Origin: Marisa cornuarietis
Lineage: Eukaryota; Mollusca; Gastropoda; Architaenioglossa; Ampullariidae
Assembly (NCBI GenBank): GCA_004794655.1
Contig: SMMW01000588.1
Location: 992,001-1,056,000, forward strand
DNA: 64,000 nt
Direction of reading: 5' to 3'
The notes under the pieces are model-generated. The model did no database searches and had not been told where the DNA came from. It was given only the letters and a program-made list of their open reading frames with translations. The translations under genes and the position numbers were made by a program. Positions 14,401 through 26,800 of the stretch are shown here, piece after piece. How positions within the stretch are numbered: the first letter of the stretch is position 1; every line of letters begins with the position of its first letter.

Positions 14401-17400
14401 GGAACAAAATTCCATTGGAAACTTACTGTGGATTCTTGAGGTGTGGGTGTTGTCTTTCCTGCTTTTGTTGCAACCATCCTCTTCGCTGGACCAGTTCTCT
14501 TTCTGTGAAAAAAAAAATCTTGTTTTATTTTTATCTATCAGGATCTCTCTATTTTGGATGATGAGATACAAAAAGATGAAAAAAGAACCAGCACTGTGAT
14601 AATAGCTGAATAACTTGCTGGGCCATGAAATTCAGGTACTTCCTTGCTTCTACAGACTGAGAACATGAACCTGATGCAAGGTCATGTAAACAGAATGGCT
14701 TGGGAACAAATCTAGACATATCCAGGCCAAGATATCATGCACGAAAAACAGATCCTATGCTAAGACATAAATCATCTATGAACTCTCTTGTAGCAAGAGT
14801 CAAAACTGAATATTGACTGCATCTCCTAAAGTCAGTGTGCAATTGCATAATGCTAGTGTGTATGCAAATGTGCATCATGTGAATATATGCATATGTTTTA
14901 GGCTTGTTTATGCATGAACTTCATGGTGCACACATTTTTCCTTTTTTTTTTAAATAGGTATATATGTATATAGTTGCACATGTAGTTGTGACTGCATGGG
15001 TGACTGGTGATTGTCAAGAGAGTGGTAGCTAAATTAAGACGTTTCTTGCATAATGTCATTGGCCAAATTAATTCTTAGCTGTTTTTTCCTTTAATCTATG
15101 AACATATATTTGCAGAAAACTGCTGGTTTCTAAACTGTTTTTACAAACATTCTTTGAAATAACAGAAACTGACACTTGAGCATCACGAGATGTCTCCATC
15201 TGCTCCCTGTCCTCCTGCAGCAGATTCCTCTCCATCTCTGCAGGCACTTGCAAGGCAGCAACCTGCTGGTGAAAATCACTCAAGAGCCGCTGCTTGGCTG
15301 CTTCCTGATTTTCCTGTTCTGTCCTCTGAGCTGTCAGATAATCAGGAGGCACCAGTCTTCCAAAAAGGGGTCCTTGGGTGGTCTGTGACACTTCAGCGAC
15401 CGGGAAGTGTAACAAGGGGAGACCAATGAGGCCACCCTTTCCTCTAACCAGGTCTGCTTTCAGTCTGTCTGCTGCTGGCTGCACAAGGTTAAAGTGCAGA
15501 GGCTGTAGCTGCGACGCTTGCTCATAGGAAGGTGGTGGCGCCATGAATGGCATGACTGGAGCAGGGGGAGGTGGTGGCGCTACGAACGGCATGACCGGAG
15601 CAGGTGGAGGTGGAGTGATGAGGGAAGGTTGTGGAGGGCCTGCTAACAGTCGCAACAAGGGAAAAGGACCAGCGCCAGCTAATGGTTGGGATCCTTGCTT
15701 CTGTGATCCATTTGTTTGTGGTGGCAATGGAATTGGAGGAAGTCGGAACCCATCTTGTTCACGCTCAGCAGGGAGGCGCAGAAAAGTCTGGACACCATCT
15801 GCTCTGGGAAAAATGTTCTCACGATCCTCAGTTTGATATCTGTCTCTGGTCAGAGCAGACATATGAAGGGAGCCTCCAGCTACAGTTGGTATTATCTCTT
15901 CATCAATACCTCTGGAATAGTCCCTGAAATATCAAGTGCAGCTCTTTCATACATGATATCATTCAATTTATACTTTAATGAGCTACTGCAAACCTTTAGA
16001 TTTTCATATTTTACTTTAAGTTCTCAAAAACACATTTTATATTTTCTAGTTTTCATGTAAGACAAGTGATCTATTACCAATTATTTAATATTTATTTATT
16101 AACATTAGGGAATGGACATAACTCAAATGTTTGAATGAATGAATGAATGAATCAGAAGTGTGACAACCACCTGGTTGCTGGAGAGGTCAGCTGCTGAAGG
16201 TTATGTAACTCTGTCAGAACCTGTCTCACGTTTGTGCCTTGTGAGGAACGTTGAGGATTACTCTTTGGAGGCAGATTAGTCTGGTTCACAATAACCTGCT
16301 GGGGAATGCTAACCTCAGTTTCTCCATCTATAGCACCCATCATAGCTGCCAAGCTGTGCTGCTGAATCTGTCAGAATGAAGCCAATCATATTTCTGCAGC
16401 TGATCAAACGTCATGAAAAATACTTGCTATTTTCAATCATTATTAAATATTTTGTATGGTTTAGCATGGTGGTAGTCAGTCTGGAAACATTGTCAAAGTG
16501 CCATTCTCCTTGTTTGCTTGCCTTAATCTTCCTGCTGCTCCATCCTATTAACTATCCCTGTTTTCTGCGGCAATCACCATGTCCTGACCTCACAACATAT
16601 GACCGTGCACTGCAACAACTCTCAGGTAACAGACAGCCACAGTACAGAGGGAGCACAGTATCTTAAGTATGTGTGTGACGACCTGATCAGTTTACAAAAT
16701 GCCTTGCAAAATGCTTCCTATTTGAGGAAGATATTACCTGCACCATTCTTCTCATCTCCTTACGAATCACCTGCTGCAGCAGCTGAGCCAAACCCCCCTC
16801 TCCAGGTGGACCAGGCATGCTTGTGCTGTCCTCAGGCTCACCAATAGGACCATCAGGCTTGTGTAGTGGTGTGCTGTGCTGGACATGCACAGGTGATGTA
16901 CTTGTAGACCTGCAAATACATTAAAATTAAGCAATAAAAAATGGAAATAGAAAATGCAAGTCATTTATCCTAGAATTTCTAATGCTGACTTACTGATGGA
17001 GACTTGTTAGTCTCACAAAAGTGATTAATACTGCTATATCAATCAGTGCATGCTGCTTTGAGTAGTGTGTACATCAAAGATGCCATAAAGTCTAACATGA
17101 AATTAACATTATATGGTTATCTTGTTTGTTCTTTATACAACAAAATGTCAAAGTCTTACATGGACAGTCAAAGGTGACTGTTTGCTCTGCATGCAAAAAG
17201 AACTGATGAAGATCTTTTAAGTCATACAGTCATGTAGCAACTCTCATATTCCTTGTTACCTGTGTATAGGACTTGTGGAGGCATGACTATGGCTCAGAAG
17301 AGCTGGGGTGCTGGCTAAAGAACGAGGCGTTGGATTACGAGGCCGATCTGGTGGAGACTGAATCCTCTCCAGGAAAACAGTATGGTTAAGTTCGTCATCT

Positions 17401-17829
17401 TGCCTGCTTGGGATTGGAGAACTGCAATGGCCAACACACCATTTTTGAGATATATTTATATATATGATTCATATATTGCAGCATACATACATTAACAAGC
17501 AAGCTAAAAATAGAATTATAATGAAAGCAACAGAAAAAACAAGAGCATTATATTTAATAACAGTAGTATTACCTTTTTGAAGTTAAAAAAAAAAACCTGA
17601 AATATACAATGGAACCAACTTTTTGTAGATAACAGAAAATTTGTTATAGACACCCACCCTTGTAAGGCCTTCTGCAGGTCATCTGGTAGTTCATCAGATG
17701 CTAAAGAACTCACCAAAAGGGAACTGCTATCATCTGGGCTGTAAAATATTAAATAGTGCATTTCAAAATATTTTTTCATTCACCTGTCAGTCCACAAGTT
17801 ATGTTTATTGAGATATAGTTTTATTTATT

Positions 17830-17863
<34 letters not shown>

Positions 17864-20800
17864 GTGGGTGTGTGTGTGTGGCACTACACTTTCAAAATTC
17901 TGGGACTTAACTGTCACAAAATACAGAAGCAAAATATAAACAACCACGTCAGCATGCTAGCCCTGAGTATCACATGAAGTGGACGTATACGTGCTGCATG
18001 ATGCAGCTACCGTAGCCTCTATAACCCATTAACCCTGACTAAACAAAACCAAAAGATGCATTCAGTGATTCAAATGACTTTGCACAAGACTTATTCTACA
18101 TAAAAACCAACACCTACACAAATGGCCCAGTAAGCTAAAGACACAAAAGTGCACTCACCCATCCAGAACTTGCTCATATGCAGTGCGGATCTCCTGCTCC
18201 TCTCTGAAAGTCGACAGAGGCAATGACAGGTGGAGCTCTCTTTGCTCTGTCTGCTTTACTCTTCTAGATCCCACTGGTGGGCCGGACTCTAACTTTGACC
18301 TCACTCTCGACTCAGCTGGAATGACACGCTTTTTCCCATGTTCCATTAAATCATGAAGACCAGGAGAGACTGACTGGCCCATCAGATGTGTACTGTGGTC
18401 TCCATGGTGGCGCTCGTTATGCTGCAGGTTGCCTTGACTGCTGAGGATGGCATCAGTGTACTTGTGCTCGAGTAGCCACAGTGGCAGCACAATCAGCTGG
18501 GCAGGTATCTGCAGCTTCATGGATGGCTGGCAGAATGAAAAATGAAATGTATGAGTAGAAACAAGGCCAACCAAATCATCCATGTAAGAAGTATCCTTTG
18601 CAATTGAAATTGATTTCTGCAGCTAAATGAAAAATAGCTTTGCAAGAATTGCTAGTGGAATATTTCATGATGGAACTGATTTTAGCTGAATTTCCAGATT
18701 TCACTTTGTGAAGAAAGTTCAGCAATTGATTGTTATTCACCTTCATCTCCAGTTTGGACTCAAGGGGTCCCAAGCCAAAACTGTGTTGCTTGTTGCTCCA
18801 CACCTCCAACCACTCTAGAAGCTGCTGCAGGCGAGTGTAGCGCTTGCCAAAATTGACTGTCAGACTCCACTGCTGATTAACTGTGCCTAGCAGCTGCTCT
18901 TGTCTTGGTGATGGACGGGATTGCCTTGACCTTCGGGCTGTTGAGTAGGTGGGTTCCACCTCTTGCTGCTTTCTGTCTCTGCAACAGAGCAGTGCTCATC
19001 ACCAGATATGACAGAGCATTGCTCATCATCACAAATACAGCAGCAGAGTATTGCTCATCACCACCATATATAGCAACAGAGCATTGCTCATCATCACCAG
19101 ATAGAACAGAGCATTGCTCATCATCACCAGATAGAGCAAAGTTTTGCCACTTGAGATGCATTCAGATTATGTTCAGAGAGGAACATTAAATTACATTCTT
19201 TTAACTTATTTGCCCATCATATGTGGCAGACACTCAACTTCAACTAAATCCCAAAACTTGATACAAATGAATCAGCGATTCTTTTAATTTGTATGATTTA
19301 AGAAAAAAGAAACCAACTTAAGTACAAGCAAACTTAATTACAATTAGACTAGCAAATCTGAAGCTTCTACTCATATGTAGTAGTAAAGTGACACCAGCAT
19401 AAGATGCTCCACAAAAGTACTCACCCTATGACCAACGCATGGACTCTTTCTGGTGGGCAGTCAAAGACTTTACCTTCCCTGAAAAAGCCTGTGGGGCCTA
19501 ACACTTGCACATGATGACTTTCAGCTGCAGTTTCGGTTTGGTAAACATGGTGTTCTGACTTTGATGTAAGTCTGTGACTCTGCTTCTTATGGGCTTGCGC
19601 AGCCACACTCTCAACAAAGAAGTTCATCTCTTGGTTGACAAGGTCACCACACAGGCAGTTTAGAAGAGGAAGACAAGAGATCCTGTCTTTACTCTCCTGC
19701 TTGTCCAGCACCTTACTGAAGCTGACAGCACAGAAAGTATCCAGGAAGTCAAAGTAGGATAGCTTGGCTTCAGCTGGCCTGGATCCAATGTGCAGCTTCT
19801 TCGGTGGCTCCATACCTTTGGCAAAGACATACTCTTCATATGCCCCAAAACATTTCTGCTTCTTGCTCAAGACTTTTCTGACCACCTGCTGCTGCTTGTG
19901 AAAGTAAATAGAAAGTGACTCTCCTCTAGGGCTGGCATCATGGAACATTACAGATTTTTTCCCCTCAAAATTACTGTCTCGGGAGTTCCTCACTGACCGC
20001 CCATCATCTTCTGGCTTCAAGATGATGCTCTGTAAATGATACAGAAAGAGATTTTTCTGTGTGACCTTGAAGTTTTGAATATTAAAACTGAAAGTGATCA
20101 AACTCTTTAAGTTTGGATAATTGTATTGAAGTCAAAGTATTCATTACTGACACTGACAGGAATTTCACCACTTGCCTGCCAGTCAAACAAGATCTTGTCT
20201 AGGCGTTCCTGCAGGTCAGGATGGACATCAGTCATGTCATGAAAGAACTCGGCCAAAAGGTCAGCCACTTCCATGGAAGGAACCAATTCCAGAAGCATGG
20301 ACAACAGGACTTTGTTAATGCTGGACTCGTCAGGCAGAAAGCGTGTATATGGCAACATGTGAGCTGCCCATTGAAGACAATGCCAGCACAACCTCAGCCA
20401 CTCTGCTTGCTTCTCTTTCTCCCACACCTTCTGGAAACACCAGGATGTTATTTTGGATGTGAGATGACAAGATTATACTGAAAACAAGCTGCTGAAAACA
20501 TTCAATTAAATATTAATAAAACCTTTGTAAAAGTCTAGTTCATCTTCATTTCCTCATGGAGTGGATTGACATTTCAATGACAGCACTCTCAGAAGCAATG
20601 ACTCTTATTAAATCCTGAGCAAAAGTGTAAATTCCAGGTGTATGGTTCTCAGTTAAGAAAAGAAAGAAAACAAAATTGTAGCTGTGCCTTTTCAAGATTT
20701 TTGTATCCTAGCTGGCTTTGAAACTTCTCTCGCTTGCGCAGATTTAGGGATAGGGTATCCCTGGCATGCAGCATCCAAAGCAAAGAGCACAGATCACGGA

Positions 20801-23800
20801 AACTGCACAAGACCATGTAGATAGAGCGGTTTGGCTTCACTTTCTCAAAATCTGAGTCTCCAGCCAAATGCTTCAGAAGGGTGTCTGGGAAATTACGACA
20901 TGGTCCTTCAGTGTTGGACTGAAAAGGTAGCATTATAAAGTGTCAGCTATCCTCTGATATGACACAAAAAAAGACCTGTGTACAGCTACACAACTATGCA
21001 TCTGCCTACACTGACATGAACAAAGCCTCTAAACATGACATGTTAGAAATATTAGCACAAAGCCTCTAAACACGACACATCCATCTCTCCACATACATAC
21101 ACTCATCTTTCTCATCCACACACAAGCACATACACATGCATGCATCCAGGCACACCCACACATATACACAGATGCACAGTTTTACTTATCTCTTCCCTTA
21201 AAATAGCCTTCTTTCTTGCTTGGTTTAATGGGTTTTTTGGCACGTGACCTTTATTCAAACTCAGTCTGAATGGATACTTTATGCATACAATCTAGATTTA
21301 AACATAGTTTCTCTTCTGCACAAAAGAAGAATTTGAACCTGCATCAAATATAGTTCAACCAATCTTACTTTAAACTGCAGAGCCTTTGGTTGGACTACAG
21401 CTAGTTGATGGATATACCAGCGCAAAGCTGGAATAGAAACATGTGCAGCATTCATGACAGCCAACGTCAGTTGCACCAGGGACGATGCCTGTTGTCGTAA
21501 GGATATCTCCTTCTGAACGATAGCCAGCTTGGCCACCTGAAGCAAGAAAAAAATACCATTTTTGGTGGTAAAATTTCTTTCTTTGAGTACTTACCAGATG
21601 ACATTACTTTATGGAGATCACCCTCTAGCTACCTCAAATCCAGCTGTCCAAACCCGTGCAACAAGGTAGGACTTCAAAACAGCTCAGCCCCCTTCCATCC
21701 CACCTGTCTTGCTAGTGAGCCTCTCTACTCCAGTTTTAAGCCTGGATTGAGTCTGGAACCCACTGCAGGGAGGCGGGAGGGAGCTAGCTGTCATGTCATC
21801 TGATAAGTACTCGAAGAAAGAAATTTTACCACCAAAAATGGTATTTCTTCTTCGTACTGTACCAGATGACATGACAATATGGAGAATAACTAACAGGCGG
21901 AGGGAGTGGTCGCCCACCTTGTAAGAACACCTACAAACATCCATAGGTGAACATCAAACAAAAGAAATCACACCCCAAATCCAGCCGGGCTGTAGAGTGA
22001 GGCCGCCTTGACTGAGCTATGCAATGCTGCCATCAGGCCTGTCAAGCAGGCTGCCGTATCTACTCCCTGCTCTGCTGCTGATACCCAGCCAACTGTCACC
22101 AATGAGTCAGGATAGGGTGCAAGATCCGTAGGTAGAACCTAGAAAATTGTCTGGCGAAGGATAAAGTCCCTTCCTGTTCAAGGCCTTTGGCTGGGACATA
22201 GAGTCTGCCAGTAATACTGAGCTTAGCTATGTCAGAATAAAACATGATCCACCAGAACAACTTTCCAGCTAAGGGGCAAAGCACAGGGGAGAGAGCACCC
22301 CACTGTCGACATAAAAAGAACACTGGATCTTTCAGCCAAAACCATTCCTGTTTTCCTCTGCAGGGCCCGCTGTCAAGTAACTTGTGCTCTCCACATCGCC
22401 AACCATTCCCAGCCTTTAGTTTAAGTGCTGAGACTGTTCTTCCTCCGCCATTGGCCCTGTTACAACCAAAGGCCAAGAAGAAGGCCCCCCCCCCCACGTC
22501 TTGCGGCTGTCAGTTGTGCCTCAATAAAACTCCAGCGTGGGATCGCCGTGGCTAGCCACCGGAAGCTGTTCATAGCCGCTCAGTGTGACTGTAACTCGCC
22601 AACATAGTTGTCGGATTATCCAACCATCCCGTTGTTGGCCTCCAGCTTGCCAACAAGGCCATCTGAGTGGGGCGTATATGAGCCATCTCACTTGCTAGTT
22701 GGAGTACCAACTCTGAAGAAACTGGGTGACTCAGCCACCTCAACTCTTAACAGTAAGGTCAAGAGGTAAGCCAGTTCGAGCTTCACCTGCTGTTTTGGCT
22801 GTAAAAATCAACCGTGGCAAGGCTGACATGGCTTTCTGAGCCCTCATCCGGGACAGGATTACGCGAATCCATAGCCGGCAGGCTGCAAGGTCTCCCGACC
22901 ACATGTCTACTCATGGCCTGGGTAGGATGTACCAGACACAAAGGCTGTGGCCCGGAAAGAAAGTGGGGGGGGGGGGCAAGCTGAAAACGTCCCGGGCCTG
23001 TAATTCAACGTCATTCCGGTAAAAATCATAGTGCCGATTTCCGCCCAAAAGGCATCATGGCAAATCATGGTCTAGCTGTTGTACCAATCCGCTCTTGGTC
23101 CCCCTTCTCTTTAGGCCCCGTCTCCTTAACAGAAGGTCCCGCACTTTCTGGCTGAAAGCACCCTTACAAGCGCGATTTGCTCCGTATGTGTTGTTTTTGT
23201 TTGTTGTTTATTTAGTTGGAAAGTGCTTCCACCTTGCGGCGATTTCGCACTATGGGGGGAAAGGGAGGGGGAGGAAACCGGAGTACCCGGAGGAAACCCC
23301 CGCCGCCCAGCCCTGCGAACAGGTGTCACATACAGAGAGTGTCCCGAGACGAGATCTGAACCCTGAGCCGCTCACTGCAGTGGTGACAAAAGCGAGTGTT
23401 TTAACCACTACACTACCGGGGGCCCTCTCTCCGTATGTGCCCTCGTTATCTAGGTAAGGGTCACAGGTCTCACAGAGGAGGCTGCCTCCCAACATATCCC
23501 AGATACTAACGATCTGCTTGAAATACTACTGCTGCAAGGGACCGACTGGATAAATTAACCATAGCTGCGGTAAACAGTGAAATACCCCACGGCACCTGAG
23601 ATGGATGCCTCCACATCGCGACTGTGGTCTTAACACAGACGTCTGAACCTGGCTCTGATATCACGCTCGGTAGTGCGGCTTTGTGTTCTGTATAGTTATC
23701 CGATAAGCCAGAAGCCTATGGCTCAGTAAGCCTTGAAATGACCGACCTAACCTGTCGGTAAGTCCTGGCGCTGAACAACGTACAAAGGGAAGCGAAAACA

Positions 23801-26800
23801 CGAGTGCGACTCGCAGTCCATAATATAAATAGGCGTTAGAGATACTGTGACAGTAAATCAGTTATTCGGCAATGAAGTTCTGCATTAAAGGGAACGCCAA
23901 AACTTTGAACTGCTCAGAAAGGACAGTGTAGGCAGCGCGCGCGGACACACACGGCAAACTAAAGCGACCATCTTCAAACACGTGAGGGCAGAGCTGCCCG
24001 CCTCCACCTAGCACACGTACGTAACTCGGAGCCCACGTGCCACGAAAAAGGCTCGGTGACATATCCGCTACTGCTTTAAGCGTAGGCTGTCATTCACTAA
24101 ACAACGGAAGTAGTCTTGAGACACTCCACCGGCAAAACACTTGCTAAATGCCGCACTCCTTAACCAGACTCCCAAGCGCTTTAGATACATCTTAAACATA
24201 CAACATAAACACGCTTGCACACACAGAAGGAAAGAAACTTTCAGCTGGTCAACACCCTACACCCTACCCGCGTGGCCACAAGGGCCCTGCGTCGCACACT
24301 TTAAAATGGACTTCTTCACGATAGAGCGTGTCATCCTTGCGTCGGGTCTCTGTATCGCTCCATTTCAGGGTAAGTACCTCACACAGACGGCAGTGGAGGG
24401 CGGGGGGAGGTGTCCAGCCTACTACACAGCGCTGAATACCGTTCATGATAGCAACATCAAGCGATATGACACATGCATAGCCCAATACAATACAGACAGC
24501 TTCTTTATAACTTAACAACTACCAGACAGGTAACGTCTGACACCACTGGGCCCGTAAATTCCACAGGGGAGGGGCAAAAGAAACATTCTTTCATGCCCCC
24601 ACCCCCTACTACTTCTCTAAGAGAAACGTAGCGGTGTCGGGACACCCTCTTTCTGGGTAGCGGGATATTATTAGCTGTTCTAGCCTTACCTTATATTGCT
24701 CTAAGATAAGAGCAATTAACAAGCCGAAGCGAAAACCTTCCCGCCGTGTTTCGTCTCTGACCACCTGCATTCGCAACTTTGTCCCTTTCAGTAGAAGAAT
24801 CGGCAAACTTCACAGGAATAAAAAGGACGCAAGGCTGTCGGTACTGCGCCTATGATAGCAGAAAACCACACTTCACAGACCTCACACGGCATATCCAAAA
24901 GAAACGAGGTAGCTGACACACGTCTGAACTGCGTGAAGCCGGGGCTTAAAACTGGAGTAGAGAGGCTCACTAGCGAGACAGGTGGGATGGAAGGGGGCTG
25001 AGCTGTTTTGAAGTCCTACCGTGGTGCACGGGTTTGGACAGCTGGATTTGAGGTAGCTAGAGGGTGATCTCCATATAGTCATGTCATCTGGTACAGTACG
25101 AAGAAGAAAAAATAAAGCAGATTTTTGAAAAGTCAAAACTTTTGCAAGCCATATCTAACCTCTTTGCCTTTATAAAAACTAGCTGACAATAACATTACAC
25201 TCACTTCAGGGGAAGATGCTGGTTGCGGGCAGTAGACAGGTGGTGAAGGAAGATAAAATTCTGCTGGCACAAGAGGAGGGAACTGCTGTACCACAGTCTT
25301 GAGATGAGAGACAAGGGCTGCCAAGAGGCGAGGAGCCACCTCTGCCTGGGCCATCACTCCAGCTATCATCACATCCTCTAGTGTTGCTGTCAGCTGCACC
25401 ACATCTGTTTTGTCACTAATAAGCACTGTTTGAAAATACAGAGCCTAGCTGATGTATTTGCCCAAATTGAAATCTTATTGTCATTTCTAGTTAGAAAATG
25501 ATAAAAACAAGCTTAGAAAAGATTAGTTTATGCAAAATATTAACCTTCTTGGTGTTATTTCCAAGAATTACATGGGCTTTGAATTTCATTCTATGAAGTA
25601 ATTTAGAGTAGGAATTGTAAAGCACAATTTTGGTGTGATACATGAGAACCATGGCCATTGCCGGTCCCAAGCCCGGATGAGAAAGGAGGGTTGGGCATAG
25701 GGCTAGCAACCCTATCCCGTAAAAAAACTTTTATGCTACGGAAACAACGGCTAGAGAAATAACTTCATCTGGTAGAAGGAGTGATGCAGTCCAGACAACT
25801 GGCCCTATGACGGCAAGAGATCAAAGCCAAATGGAAGTCTCTGGCCCGACAGCGGAACTCCTGACACCAAAACATAACATGCGAATTGGTTGCTGGAATG
25901 TACGAACTTTATCCCAGACAGGAAGGTTGTCGCAAACAATTAAAGAAATGAACAGCTACACCCTCACAATGCTCGCAGTAGCAGAGGCCAGATGGACAGG
26001 TACGGGAAAACAGGTTCTTAACTCTGGGGAAACCATTATCTGGTCTGGCAGGCAAGACGACCACCACCATGAAGGAGTCGCCCTTATCATCAGCAGGAAA
26101 CATGCAGATGCCATCTTACAGTGGAAGCCCATCAGCGAACGCCTACTCTACGTGTGGTTTAACTCCAGGTTCACAAAACTGTCTATTGTAGTAGCCTATG
26201 CCCCCATTGACAACGCTGACGAAGAAGAAAAAGACAAATTTTATAGCGCACTTCAAGCGGCTTTAGAAAACATCCCCAAGCATGATGTGATGCTCCTCAT
26301 GGGCGATTTTAGCGCAAGAGTAGGCAACAAAACGAGAACAGAGAAAGAGTCATGGGGTGGCATGGAACTGGAGAACCTACTGACAATGGTCAGAAACTCA
26401 TTAGTCTGTGTGGAGAGAATGATCTTATTATTGGTGGTACTCTGTTTGCGCACAAAACAATCGACAAACTAACCTGGACATCACATGATGGAAGGACACA
26501 AAGCCAGATAGATCACAACATCATCAACAGCAAATGGAGGCACTCCCTGCAAGACGTGCAAGTCAAGCGAGGAGCAGACGTTGGCAGTGACCACCACCTA
26601 TTAGTTGCAAAAATGAAACTGAAGTTGAGAAAAGCAAAGATTGGGCAGAAAAGAAACCAGCGTATGGATATGACCAAACTTGAGACCCAGCAATCAAAAA
26701 GGCATTCGGCATTGCACTGAAAAACAACTTCAGCATCCTCCGGGATGAAGCAGCAATAACGATCGATACCTTTAACAAAGCCACATTTGAAGCAGCAAAA

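Larger units (their letters stand above)
18159..25425 (-). other. CPLANE1: CPLANE1-like exons 17-23
   Basis: Exons: 25205-25425, 21369-21536, 20688-20918, 20158-20430, 19425-20029, 18741-18972, 18159-18526. The intron between the first two is about 3.7 kb and is filled by a nested inverted-repeat element. Exon 19 (20688-20918) has no in-frame GT donor; the frame is kept only by ending at AAG followed by GCACAG, a possible GC-AG intron. Exon 20 begins KVWEKEKQAEWLRLCWHCLQ. Exon 21 (605 nt) contains YFDFLDTFCAVSFSKVLDK and LPLLNCLCGDLVNQEM. A short tandem repeat lies in the intron just above exon 22, at about 18980-19140. Confidence 0.75.

Noticed and set aside
22096..22497. 133-aa minus-strand open frame inside the composite element
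   Set aside because: Includes a poly-C derived run and no transposase motif; no reason to call it coding.
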